Shown here piece by piece: positions 23,946 to 31,986 of a stretch of DNA of 64,000 bases. Source of the DNA: Bartonella australis AUST/NH1 (GTDB taxonomy: Bacteria; Pseudomonadota; Alphaproteobacteria; Rhizobiales; Rhizobiaceae); assembly GCF_000341355.1 (NCBI RefSeq), contig NC_020300.1, positions 1,183,501-1,247,500 of the forward strand. Direction: 5' to 3'. The first letter of the stretch is position 1, and each line of letters opens with the position of its first letter. The notes beneath the pieces were generated by a model. It was not told where the DNA came from. It ran no database searches and was given only the letters and a program-made list of their open reading frames with translations. Made by a program: the position numbers and the translations under genes.

Positions 23946-25874
23946 CTAATCCCTCCGCATATAAGGACTTACGACTACTTTGAATTGCTTTTTTTGAGGC
24001 TCTTTTGCTTGAAGCCTTTTCAAAGAAGACAACAAAGAATTTCCTGATATTGGCTGCTTCAAAGGCGTTTCAGCATTCTTAAGATCTTCTAAGCGCTTTT
24101 CCAAAATGTCGACTTCTCGATTAAGGTTCAGCCCCCCCGAAATCAGACCTTGTAAAGCAGCGTAAGCATAGACTCTGCAATCCAACGCTTCGTTTCGTGC
24201 TTTTTCACTTTTTTGCCATTCGATACGTTTGAAGCCTTTAAAATATTTGATGACTTTTCGTTCAGCGGTCAGCTGGTCAAAATATTCCCGATCAAGGCTT
24301 TTATGAAAGTGTGTTGCCCCAGCACCAGATGCCTCAGGACCAGATTTCTTAAACCGCGCTGTAATGATCTCTTTCGCAGCATCAACACCAACAATATAGA
24401 GATTAATCTGTCCTTTGTTGTTTCTGCTTGGGCGGCGCGGCCATACCGCACGCCATCCCGATTGTCCCTTAATCCCCCATATGCGTCTTCCCTCACGGGG
24501 ACGCACATAATTATAAACAGCTTGTGTATGTCCTCCACCGGTATCAATACAAGCAGCTGCTATCCTTATGCCATCTTTATAACCTGGGTGCGGCCAGTCT
24601 TTTCGGAGATAGGCGTCTAATTGATCCCAGACTTCAAAAGAAGATGGATCACCGAGGATCACTTGATAGTCTATATTCCAGCTTTCCTCACCGCGCCCCC
24701 ATCCCACCACTTCGAGTTCCAAACGATCATTCTGTACATCAATTCCTGCTGTCAATAACACGGCTTGTGGTGGTGCAATGGGATAATCTTCACGCCGTGC
24801 ATAAAGGCTTTCAGGATCAACAACTTCGCCAGTCCTGTCCTCCCATGGTTCTCCAAGCACTGTATTGACAAAAGGCTGTAATAATGCCGGATCATCTTTA
24901 GCATCTAAAAATTCACGGGCACATTCTCCCCAAGTTAGCCAAGGTGAATAGAGTGCCGAAATATGATAAGAGCGCAAATTTGGTCTGCTTGACTCGCTCG
25001 TCGGTAGCCAACACGCACCTCTTTCCTCACACATCAAATCAGTTTTTCGGTGTTCCGCATGTTCGTGACCGCAATGAGCACAAACAAAAACAGCTTTCTC
25101 AGGGGCTCCTTTCGGCCACTTAATTTGGGACCAAACAATAGGTTGTAGAGTGCCACATGCATCACAAGGGACGTTGTAATATCGTTGATCTCCGAGCACA
25201 AAATCCTTAACGATACGGCTTGTGTCACGATGTGTAGGCGTAGACAATTTAAAAATCTTTCGTTGAACGAAGGTAGAGGTACGCCTTTCAGCGATCATCA
25301 CCGGATCACCTTCATTATCGACGCTCAGTGGATAGGCATCGACTTCATCAAGGACCAGATAGCGAATAGGCATAGAGCGCAATCCAGCAGCACTGTTGGC
25401 TCCTGTAATCATTAAGGCACCGCCATCAAACTCTTTCGAGAACATTGTATTACCACTGTCACGTGAACGGGCGGGAGCAATGCGTTCACTTAAAGCCGGA
25501 CTCGCCATAATCATCGGATCAAGACGTGTCTTTGAAAGCTTCTTGGCTGTCTCAACCGTTGGCATCACATAAAGCGCCGGTCCCGGACTGTGGTGAATAG
25601 CGTAACCGCAGAAATTCAATCCTGCTTCAGACATTCCCACTTGAGCACCTTTCATCACTATAGTAGTTTCAATCGGCACGTAGGATGAAAGGTTATCCAT
25701 AATTTCGCGCAAGTAAGGTGTACGCTTCGTCCTCCACAAACCAGGCTCAGCACTTGCAACTGTGCTTAGATATCTATTTTTGTCCGCCCATTGTGAAACT
25801 GTATAAGGTGGGTCCGGTTGTCTCGCATCATTGGCATTCGCGAAAAATTCTTTAACAGAGCTCTCATCCATCAT
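23946..25874 (-). CDS. Terminase large subunit (lambda gpA family)
   Basis: A 642-residue packaging motor with nuclease. ATPase motifs: VMKGAQVGMSEAGLNF (adenine/Walker A region, about 73-88) and YLVLDEVDAYP (Walker B, about 172-182). A zinc-ribbon-like pair of CxxC motifs follows (CDACG and CAHCG, about 236-262). The C-terminal nuclease part contains AGIDVQNDRLELEVVGWG. GpA-type enzymes cut at cos sites, so cos-end genomes are expected. Confidence 0.93.
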   Translation of the reverse strand: MMDESSVKEFFANANDARQPDPPYTVSQWADKNRYLSTVASAEPGLWRTKRTPYLREIMDNLSSYVPIETTIVMKGAQVGMSEAGLNFCGYAIHHSPGPALYVMPTVETAKKLSKTRLDPMIMASPALSERIAPARSRDSGNTMFSKEFDGGALMITGANSAAGLRSMPIRYLVLDEVDAYPLSVDNEGDPVMIAERRTSTFVQRKIFKLSTPTHRDTSRIVKDFVLGDQRYYNVPCDACGTLQPIVWSQIKWPKGAPEKAVFVCAHCGHEHAEHRKTDLMCEERGACWLPTSESSRPNLRSYHISALYSPWLTWGECAREFLDAKDDPALLQPFVNTVLGEPWEDRTGEVVDPESLYARREDYPIAPPQAVLLTAGIDVQNDRLELEVVGWGRGEESWNIDYQVILGDPSSFEVWDQLDAYLRKDWPHPGYKDGIRIAAACIDTGGGHTQAVYNYVRPREGRRIWGIKGQSGWRAVWPRRPSRNNKGQINLYIVGVDAAKEIITARFKKSGPEASGAGATHFHKSLDREYFDQLTAERKVIKYFKGFKRIEWQKSEKARNEALDCRVYAYAALQGLISGGLNLNREVDILEKRLEDLKNAETPLKQPISGNSLLSSLKRLQAKEPQKKQFKVVVSPYMRRD

Positions 25875-25915
25875 CGACCATATGATTATTCATTCTTCAC
25901 TTACTGAAAACTCTC

Positions 25916-26533
25916 TTATTCTGGAGATTGAGAATCATGAAAAGGAACTGGAATATGAACCGCCTCAAGCAGAGCTTCCCGCATATAATGATCAATGGCA
26001 CCAATAAGACTGGCAGCCTCACATCCAACCTGAGCAGCAATCGCCGCACCAAACCGATGAGGGAAATTTAACATCGTATCACGGTGAGCTCTTCCAAACT
26101 CACGGGCGGCTTTCTTCACTTCTTCGCGATCAACAGTCGTTTCGCGCAACCGCTCAAGTGCAATCTTCTCACTTTCAAGCGCAACCTGCATCCTCTCCAA
26201 TTTGATCTTGTATTCATTGGCTCCATCGGTGGAGTCTTGTTTTATCTTTGCTCGCGCTTGATCATCAGGTTCTAAAAGCGGATAAGGACGCTTCGTTGGA
26301 TTCTCATTCCAGATGGCTGTTGCAAGAGCTTCATTGACCGAGCCATCTTCAAAAAGGGCAGCGTCAAATTTACCTGTTTTGAAACGAGACACAACCGCAT
26401 TAGGAGATACCTGCATCTTTCTTGCAAAGGCCCGAACCGAGAGACCTTGTCTATCCTTCTTATTCATCAAATATTTTCTCCATTGTGAAGAATGATATTT
26501 TGCAGAACAAATTGTTGGCTTCCTTCTCGCCAT
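25916..26533 (-). CDS. Terminase small subunit (putative, Nu1-like)
   Basis: A 205-residue protein immediately before the large terminase. A helix-turn-helix lies near the N terminus (LSVRAFARKMQVSPNAVVSR), followed by a long coiled-coil (YKIKLERMQVALESEKIALE) and a conserved-looking FGRAHRDTMLNFPHRFG segment, as in Nu1-type small subunits that recognise cos. ATG 26533 has a good AAAGGA upstream; ATG 26467 is an alternative. Confidence 0.8.
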   Translation of the reverse strand: MARRKPTICSAKYHSSQWRKYLMNKKDRQGLSVRAFARKMQVSPNAVVSRFKTGKFDAALFEDGSVNEALATAIWNENPTKRPYPLLEPDDQARAKIKQDSTDGANEYKIKLERMQVALESEKIALERLRETTVDREEVKKAAREFGRAHRDTMLNFPHRFGAAIAAQVGCEAASLIGAIDHYMREALLEAVHIPVPFHDSQSPE

Positions 26534-26592
26534 AAAGGGGGTCCTTTACGGCGCCGACTAGAAACAAATTTCAATATGGCAAGAAAATATTT

Positions 26593-26670
26593 TGCACAGT
26601 GTACAGGGTGTAATGCACAGTGTACATACTAAAATTATTATTTATCAATGACTTATGTGTACAATGTACA
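26593..26670. repeat. TGTACA repeat cluster between terminase and gpZ-like gene
   Basis: Two identical 13-mers TGCACAGTGTACA (26593-26605, 26614-26626; 21-base spacing) and a pair of TGTACA (26658-26663, 26665-26670). They lie in the 327-base gap upstream of the terminase genes (26534-26860), which shows no convincing gene. Candidate terminase-binding (cosB-like) or operator sites. Confidence 0.5.
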
Positions 26671-26860
26671 GTCAATTTGAAAATTCTGTCGCTAGAGATA
26701 TCCCGCGCTCGCCTGCCCCGCAATAAAGCCACCCCGCCAGAAAGTACCTTTCTCATTGATTTTACTGCATTTTTTCCACAAGAAACCAAAGAACAATGAG
26801 TGATCAGCTTTAAAATTAAACTCATTATGTGTAGCGCACCGATATCATCTAAAAAGGTGA

Positions 26861-27439
26861 TTAAGCTTTCTTCTTGGCAGCGTATTCTTGGCGTGCCAAT
26901 TGGATCTGAATATTTTTAGTTAATCTTTCGTGGGCATATTTTTCAATGGAACCCGTTACCTCTTGTCCGGACATGACTTTCGCAATCGCAGGCCCTTCTT
27001 GTTTCGCAATAGGAAACTTATCGCCTTTGGCCTTTTCGAATACGTTACCCCCCATATTTAAATCAACGCGCTTAGGAAATCTTCCGCCCCGAATAAAACC
27101 ATGGGGCAGGATCTGTCTTTTCCCAAATAGTGTATAGACTACGCCACGTTTTGTTTCTTTTGCTTTAAAGAATTTAAGAGGCAGTGCTGTTCCGCTCCCA
27201 ATGATTTCCGTTTCAAGAAATTTCGCTGTGGCCTTTGCTTTGATATAAATCCCTTGCTTAACACGCTTTGATTTGGCCGATGTAAGTTCGGTAACTTGCT
27301 TTTCAGCGAAGCGCTCAACCTGCTTTGCTGAGCTATTGATAGCGTTGCGCAAAGCCCAATTAAGGCGTGGTGCTTGGAGATTGCTGAAGCTCTTTTCTAC
27401 CTGTTGAAGATACCATTTTTGTCGGATGATTAATGTCAA
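26861..27439 (-). CDS. Minor tail protein Z-like (tail completion)
   Basis: A 192-residue protein of the lambda gpZ-type family: RNAINSSAKQVERFAEKQVT, FFKAKETKRGVVYTLFGKRQ and HGFIRGG..VFEKAKGDKFPIAKQEGP carry the family's AK.TKRG, F and PI..GP landmarks. It should complete the tail for DNA ejection. Its location upstream of the terminase, away from the tail genes, is unusual. Confidence 0.75.
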   Translation of the reverse strand: MTLIIRQKWYLQQVEKSFSNLQAPRLNWALRNAINSSAKQVERFAEKQVTELTSAKSKRVKQGIYIKAKATAKFLETEIIGSGTALPLKFFKAKETKRGVVYTLFGKRQILPHGFIRGGRFPKRVDLNMGGNVFEKAKGDKFPIAKQEGPAIAKVMSGQEVTGSIEKYAHERLTKNIQIQLARQEYAAKKKA

Positions 27440-27442
27440 ATT

Positions 27443-27754
27443 CTAAGCCTTTTTTGAGATAGATGCCGATGGTTTAGAAACCTTCGATATTTTTGACTCT
27501 CCGAGAGAAACTTCCTCTGCTCCTGGTTTAATGGATGTTTGAACCGCTTCTTGCTCCACCTGTTCAACTACCTTACCAGGCTTTTCTCTTATATCGATCA
27601 TAGTAAAAGGCTTTGCAGCGTTAGCACGTTTAAGACGAGCATAGACATGATGGGAAACTTCGACAAATGGATTGTCCGGCGTTGAAGGTTCAAAACGGAC
27701 GGTGCTTTTACTATCGCCAACAACACACATGGGTTTAGTGATAACTGCTTTCAT
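27443..27754 (-). CDS. Hypothetical phage protein
   Basis: A 103-residue product three bases upstream of the gpZ-like gene. The first 60 residues look folded (VRFEPSTPDNPFVEVSHHVY); the rest is Ser/Lys/Glu-rich and probably disordered. I do not recognise it. Its position next to gpZ and the terminase suggests a virion or packaging role, which is only a guess. The 357 bases beyond its start hold the repeat and terminator described below. Confidence 0.55.
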   Translation of the reverse strand: MKAVITKPMCVVGDSKSTVRFEPSTPDNPFVEVSHHVYARLKRANAAKPFTMIDIREKPGKVVEQVEQEAVQTSIKPGAEEVSLGESKISKVSKPSASISKKA

Positions 27755-27939
27755 TTTTGTTCCTTTTGAGGTGGGAAATTAATGACATAAATGGCCGATT
27801 AATAAGTTTTGATATCGGCAAAATGGATCAGCCAATTTTGTTCAAAAAACACGACTTTCAAACCACACTGAAAGCTTGATATTTTACTGCCCTAAAACTG
27901 CCAAAAAAGACGCAATTCTTCTTTGCCAGTTAGAGGTGA

Positions 27940-28110
27940 TGATCAAGATCGAGGGATGAAGTGCCTAACTATAAGAAAATAAAGGGTTTTAACGACAAAT
28001 AACGAGGCGTTTAAATGAAAAAAGCAGGAACAAATTCCTGCCGCTAGATACAATTCTGCCATTGAATTTGTGCAACTTAATCGAACTTTTTTGGAAAGTC
28101 AAGTAAAAAA
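27940..28110. repeat. R repeat, copy 1
   Basis: About 170 bp that match 47725-47895 closely, including the segments AAGAAAATAAAG, the GCAGGAA hairpin and CAACTTAATCGAACTTTTTT. In both places a toxin gene lies directly to its right (vapC here, a dead RelE-type toxin there). Confidence 0.75.
28016..28041 (-). terminator. Rho-independent terminator of the early operon
   Basis: On the minus strand GCAGGAA-TTTG-TTCCTGC (28041-28024) is followed directly by TTTTTT. It lies about 70 bases past the vapC stop and would separate the early (replication/vapBC) transcripts from the late genes. Confidence 0.8.
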
Positions 28111-28111
28111 A

Positions 28112-28537
28112 TTAAGCCTTATCAATGTCTGTGTGAATAAAGTCATTACCTTTGAATAATAAAGGCAATTTATGATTGACAGCACACGCATAGGCGAAAC
28201 AATCCCCCATATTTAATTGGGCCTTTTGTCCTGTCCCCTTACCGAATTTTTGTTTTGCATCAAGAGCTTTTTCGCCTTCATCTTCCGATACAGGGATAAG
28301 AGAAATTTTATGCGCCATAAAAAATTCATGTACAGCAAGCCTACTTTCTTTGAGTGTTGTTTGTGATATCGGCTTGCCTTTCGGTGTATTGAATACGCAA
28401 AGCCCCGCTACAGCCTCAAACTTTGCTATAGAAGACGAATATTTTTCTTTGGCTAACTTTAGCTTTTCGTTAAAAAACGCGGCTTCTGGTTCTTCATTAA
28501 TAACGGCTATAATCGCTGAAGCATCAACAAACATCAT
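28112..28537 (-). CDS. vapC: VapC-type PIN-domain toxin
   Basis: A 141-residue PIN ribonuclease. The acidic active-site residues are visible: MFVDASAIIAV (Asp near 4), SIAKFEAVAGL (Glu), NMGDCFAYACA (Asp) and KGNDFIHTDI (Asp). It would cleave tRNA or other RNA. Start overlaps the stop of the antitoxin gene (ATGA). Confidence 0.9.
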   Translation of the reverse strand: MMFVDASAIIAVINEEPEAAFFNEKLKLAKEKYSSSIAKFEAVAGLCVFNTPKGKPISQTTLKESRLAVHEFFMAHKISLIPVSEDEGEKALDAKQKFGKGTGQKAQLNMGDCFAYACAVNHKLPLLFKGNDFIHTDIDKA

Positions 28538-28800
28538 ATTCCCCCACTTAAATCATCGAAGAAAGCTTTCTTATCTTCTTCGTTCCAATGGGGATTATTT
28601 TTTCTGACTTTCGTTCTAAATCTCTTTTGTATAGCTGCTATTTTTTCATCTATGGATGGTTCATTCCGTTTTTGCTGTTGTAGAAGCAACATCCCTTTTT
28701 CGACGGTATCACGCAAACTTTTGAAACCGTTTTCATTCTTCACTTGTTCAACCAATTCCCTGACACTAGGATCAGCAATAAATAGAGATTTCCCTGCCAT
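28534..28800 (-). CDS. vapB: VapB-type antitoxin (Rv0623 family)
   Basis: An 88-residue protein with an N-terminal DNA-binding segment (SLFIADPSVRELVEQVKNEN, SLRDTVEKGMLLLQQQ) and a C-terminal toxin-binding tail (HWNEEDKKAFFDDLSGGI), as in Rv0623-type antitoxins. Translationally coupled to vapC. A palindrome at 28831-28846 upstream is its likely operator. Confidence 0.85.
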   Translation of the reverse strand: MAGKSLFIADPSVRELVEQVKNENGFKSLRDTVEKGMLLLQQQKRNEPSIDEKIAAIQKRFRTKVRKNNPHWNEEDKKAFFDDLSGGI

Positions 28801-28830
28801 GATATTATTCCATAATTAATAGCTTTTTAT

Positions 28831-28846
28831 TGATATGATGATATCA
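28831..28846. promoter_or_regulatory. Probable VapB operator
   Basis: A perfect inverted repeat TGATAT-GATG-ATATCA within a very AT-rich stretch, 31 bases before the vapB start. Confidence 0.5.
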
Positions 28847-28857
28847 TATATATAATA

Positions 28858-29481
28858 TTATTTATAGGATTTTTCTACGAAAGATGCCTTTTTTCCGGGA
28901 TTAAAATGGGCGTGAAGAATATCGCATAAAAGACGTAAACTAGCCATATAGTGAGACATGGCAATGTCGCGCAATATTACGTGTTTTATAATAATTGCAA
29001 AATGGGCATTTGGATTATCTCTTTGTCCTTTCGCAATAGCCTTATTCGCCTCATCATAACGCTTAATGGCCTGTTTGCACCATTTTGTATATTCGTCATC
29101 ATTTCCACCCAGCACGATTACTCCTTTGTCCCATACAGCTCCTGGTGAGCATATTGCTTGTTTATATTCATTAACCACATAAAGATATTTGACGACAGCA
29201 TCATATTGATCTGCCGTAATACCTCTTCCTGGTTCCCTTTCATTCAAGAGCACCAGCCTGCCTAAATTGGTGGCGGACCGCGGGTCTCTGGCCTCTTCAA
29301 GGCTTAAACCCGTTAATCTTGCCCTGACTTCAAGAGATGTATTATCCGGTGGGTTTTTTGCTCTCGATGGCTTCCCATTCGGCTGTCGACGAATTCCCTC
29401 AAACTTCGGCCGCCCTCGCCTTCTCTTCGTACGTAATTTCCCCGCTTTTGAGCGTGCTTTTGTTATACTTCCTTTTCCCAT
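28858..29481 (-). CDS. Hypothetical phage protein with basic N terminus
   Basis: A 207-residue protein. The first 40 residues are strongly basic (KAGKLRTKRRRGRPKFEGI), suggesting nucleic-acid contact; the middle has LTGLSLEEARDPRSATNLGR and GRGITADQYDAVVKYLYVVN. I have a sense of similar proteins near terminase or replication genes in alphaproteobacterial phages but cannot name the family. It lies 10 bases after ssb in the early operon. Confidence 0.65.
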   Translation of the reverse strand: MGKGSITKARSKAGKLRTKRRRGRPKFEGIRRQPNGKPSRAKNPPDNTSLEVRARLTGLSLEEARDPRSATNLGRLVLLNEREPGRGITADQYDAVVKYLYVVNEYKQAICSPGAVWDKGVIVLGGNDDEYTKWCKQAIKRYDEANKAIAKGQRDNPNAHFAIIIKHVILRDIAMSHYMASLRLLCDILHAHFNPGKKASFVEKSYK

Positions 29482-29491
29482 TCAAACCACC

Positions 29492-29950
29492 TTAAAACGG
29501 AATCTCATCACTAAAAGGGCTCTGTGCTGATGTGTACTGCGTTGCGCGGTTAGCACCCATCGCTTGATGTCCGCCTGCTGTGTTTGAACTGCTTTGTCCC
29601 TGAGTTTCTAAAAGGACAATATTGCCACCAAAGGACTTTAAAACCACTTCGGTTTTATAATGATCATTCCCGCTTTGATCTTGCCATTTACGGGTTTGTA
29701 ATTGCCCTTCAACGTAAATCTTGTTGCCTTTTTTGAGATAGTGTTCCGCAAGCTTCACCAAACGTTCATCGAAGATCACAACATTGTGCCACTCAACACG
29801 CTCGCGCTTTTCCCCTGTCTTGCGGTCTTTCCAGACTTCAGAGGTCGCAAGGGTGAGATTAGCAACTCTGTCCCCTGAATTGAGGCTACTGATTTTGGGA
29901 TCAGCTCCAAGGTTCCCCAGTAAAATTACTTTATTGACACCGCTCGCCAT
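29492..29950 (-). CDS. ssb: Single-stranded DNA-binding protein
   Basis: From ATG 29950 the product has 152 residues: the OB fold is clear (VNKVILLGNLGADPKISSL; VEWHNVVIFDERLVKLAEHY; KKGNKIYVEGQLQTRKWQD), and the protein ends PFSDEIPF, the C-terminal tail that recruits partner proteins. Overlaps the end of rusA. A phage copy serving replication and recombination. Confidence 0.93.
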   Translation of the reverse strand: MASGVNKVILLGNLGADPKISSLNSGDRVANLTLATSEVWKDRKTGEKRERVEWHNVVIFDERLVKLAEHYLKKGNKIYVEGQLQTRKWQDQSGNDHYKTEVVLKSFGGNIVLLETQGQSSSNTAGGHQAMGANRATQYTSAQSPFSDEIPF

Positions 29951-30323
29951 GATGATCATCCTCTCTGCTCGTTAATTGAAATGGCTCTACACATACTAAA
30001 CACTCGCAATTAAGGGTGCTGTCCCATGACAGGGTTAATTGCTCACAATGACTGTCATTCTTGATAATCCCACTGCCCTGTAAGAGGTCATTAATGGGCT
30101 TGACCAAGTTATCGATATCTCTGCACCGTTTATCAGGACGTTTGACAGCAACGGACAGGCTATATTCCCTCAGCCCCTGCCTATGGCTGTCCTTAATCCT
30201 GTAGCCGGCCTCTGTCATCCATGCTTTGTACCGGGCTGTTTTATGCCGCCCGCGTTTGTTCCCTCCGTTGGCATACATGGCGTTGACAGAAGGGGGAAAA
30301 GGAAGTTCAAGTCTAATCATCAA
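29931..30323 (-). CDS. rusA: RusA-like Holliday junction resolvase
   Basis: A 130-residue RusA-family protein: LELPFPPSVNAMYANGGNKR at the start and the metal-binding CRDIDNLVKPINDLL. It resolves recombination or replication intermediates before packaging. A fragment of a homologous gene survives at 46954-47085. Overlaps both ssb and the upstream small gene. Confidence 0.9.
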   Translation of the reverse strand: MMIRLELPFPPSVNAMYANGGNKRGRHKTARYKAWMTEAGYRIKDSHRQGLREYSLSVAVKRPDKRCRDIDNLVKPINDLLQGSGIIKNDSHCEQLTLSWDSTLNCECLVCVEPFQLTSREDDHHGERCQ

Positions 30324-30510
30324 ACAGCTCCTTGCCTTGCTGTTTGTGAATGTTCAACTCCCCTAAATATAAAAACTTAAAATAAAGGCCACAGAGAGCT
30401 ATTTTTAACCTCGATATAGTTCCATTCATTTTTACCATGAAAAGCTCGCCAGTGGGCTTTAAAATAGGAAATAGAGTATAAAACAGGGCATAAATGTGTG
30501 TCATTTTCAC
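30313..30510 (-). CDS. Possible small gene between the replication accessory gene and rusA
   Basis: A 65-codon frame whose start overlaps the upstream stop (ATGA) and whose end overlaps the rusA start by 11 bases. The product is hydrophobic in the middle (ALFYTLFPILKP; LCGLYFKFLYLG). The tight packing argues for a gene; the homologous stretch at 47170-47290 is too decayed to test coding conservation. Unknown function. Confidence 0.4.
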   Translation of the reverse strand: MKMTHIYALFYTLFPILKPTGELFMVKMNGTISRLKIALCGLYFKFLYLGELNIHKQQGKELFDD

Positions 30511-31094
30511 CCCATACCCTTCGTCTGCTTCAATTGGCCAAACAAAAGCTGAAACTTTTCCTCCGATATGCGAGGAGCAGCCGCTTGTTGTTCGGGCGCC
30601 CTCAATATCCTCTCGATGCTGGTGATCTTAGAGATCTCCTGCTTTTCTAAATTTTCACAATAGACCGCCAATGCAGGTCCTGTCGGTGCAAAAGTACTGT
30701 GAAATTCACTTATCCTCCCCTTTGCAATCTGGTGAATGACATAGTCAAAAATCACCGAAGATACCTCATTCAAAGCCATGAAATAGCCTATAGCCGCCTG
30801 TTCACCATTGGCGTTTACTGGCAGACGCATAACCTCCAAAACGGGCACCAATCTTTCGCTAATTTGCTCAGCAGTTACCCGTGGGGAAAGTACATCCCGC
30901 ACTTGCGCTAACTGAGCTCGTATAACCGCTATTTCTCCAGTAATCGGCTTCTTTCCGCAACGAAATTTGGGGGGATATGTGGTCTCTAGAAGGCCTTGAA
31001 GACGATCCAAAATTGAGCTGACTAGCGAAGCGCTGTAGATGTTCTGTGACTGAGTTACCCATTGGTTTTGATCGATTGTTGTGACTGCTTCCAT
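30507..31094 (-). CDS. Hypothetical early protein
   Basis: A 195-residue, mainly helical protein (LVSSILDRLQGLLETTYPPK; VTAEQISERLVPVLEVMRLP) with a GGAG Shine-Dalgarno before its ATG. It overlaps the 3' end of the replication gene by 228 bases in another frame. I do not recognise it; position suggests a replication accessory function. A decayed homologue is found at 47320-47660 next to another rusA fragment. Confidence 0.65.
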   Translation of the reverse strand: MEAVTTIDQNQWVTQSQNIYSASLVSSILDRLQGLLETTYPPKFRCGKKPITGEIAVIRAQLAQVRDVLSPRVTAEQISERLVPVLEVMRLPVNANGEQAAIGYFMALNEVSSVIFDYVIHQIAKGRISEFHSTFAPTGPALAVYCENLEKQEISKITSIERILRAPEQQAAAPRISEEKFQLLFGQLKQTKGMG

Positions 31095-31986
31095 AGCTTT
31101 TCTCCGAAATTTGTGCCGGTTGATCTGCCCACCGTTCCTGGTTCAAAAAGGTAGTGGGATTGAGCCATTGCCTGTCTGGCGGCTTCGACATGACGTAGCG
31201 ATTAAGCCCTTCCATGATCACCGATAACTCCCCCTTGCTCCGCGCTCTGAGGAAGGAGGTCAAAGCCTTGGGCTTGCCAACTTTGTGTGGGTAAGAGGGC
31301 CAAAAGGTCTCGTGAAATTCGCGTTCAAGCTGTCGCTTACGCTCTTCAGCTGTATCCTTGACTGCTGTCGCTTTGGCTGGTGAAAGGGTAATGGGTTGTG
31401 ATGATATTTCGCTTTGCTCTGAACAAGGCTCCAAAACCTGATCAGTGTTTTGAGCAAAATCCTCATCAAGTTCTTTTTTGACTAAACCGATAGGTTTAGG
31501 TTTTTTATTATATATACTGTTATTGTTAATGTTATTAGCATTGCTCATGCATTGCCCATGCATTGCTTGTGCATTACTCATGCATTGCTCATGTATTTCA
31601 TTAGCATCATGATCATTTTTATCTTTAGACTTTTTCCATCTAGCTTTTGCCGCGTTTGCACCTTTTTCTGAAGATTTTATTAAACTCTCTTGACAGTCAT
31701 TGAGCTCACTCTCAACGTCTAAACTCCACAAACGGCCGTCTTCCAAACGGATGATATGACCCATGTCTATTAAAACGTCTAAGGCTTTCTCAAATTCTTC
31801 TACTAAGCAGCCAGCATAATGGGTTAAAATCTTAAGATTATTTACAAGAGGTTCACGAGTGAGCAACATTTGCACTCGCAATCGCATATAAACATTACCT
31901 TCAACCGTAGGTAACTGAAAGAGCTTAATTGCCCACTGCTCTGCAAAAAACCTTGTCCATGGTAACTTGTCTAACCTATTTACCAT
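30868..31986 (-). CDS. Phage replication initiator-like protein
   Basis: A 372-residue protein. The N-terminal ~100 residues look like a winged-helix/DUF1376-type module (LPWTRFFAEQWAIKLFQLPT; IDMGHIIRLEDGRLWSL). A central linker encodes the repeat HEQCMSNAQAMHGQCMSNAN, which is the translation of five 11-bp iterons. The C-terminal domain has FWPSYPHKVGKPKALTSFLR and WLNPTTFLNQERWAD, typical of replisome-organiser proteins. As with lambda O, the origin appears to lie inside the gene. The last ~75 residues overlap the next gene in a different frame and may be poorly constrained. Confidence 0.75.
   Translation of the reverse strand: MVNRLDKLPWTRFFAEQWAIKLFQLPTVEGNVYMRLRVQMLLTREPLVNNLKILTHYAGCLVEEFEKALDVLIDMGHIIRLEDGRLWSLDVESELNDCQESLIKSSEKGANAAKARWKKSKDKNDHDANEIHEQCMSNAQAMHGQCMSNANNINNNSIYNKKPKPIGLVKKELDEDFAQNTDQVLEPCSEQSEISSQPITLSPAKATAVKDTAEERKRQLEREFHETFWPSYPHKVGKPKALTSFLRARSKGELSVIMEGLNRYVMSKPPDRQWLNPTTFLNQERWADQPAQISEKSYGSSHNNRSKPMGNSVTEHLQRFASQLNFGSSSRPSRDHISPQISLRKEADYWRNSGYTSSVSASAGCTFPTGNC
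31492..31592. other. Candidate phage replication origin (iterons + AT-rich tract)
   Basis: Five contiguous 11-bp repeats with consensus GCATTGCTCAT occupy 31538-31592 without spacers. They abut a tract of about 45 bases (31492-31537) that is almost pure A/T. This is the lambdoid origin layout: initiator-binding iterons beside a melting region, inside the initiator gene. Confidence 0.65.

Noticed and set aside
26571..26825. 84-codon minus-strand frame before the terminase
   Set aside because: Its end is only the translation of the TGTACA repeats; no protein-like composition.
31538..31592. CRISPR-like array
   Set aside because: The 11-bp repeats are contiguous with no spacers and lie in a coding gene; an iteron array is the better reading. 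No CRISPR or cas genes were seen.
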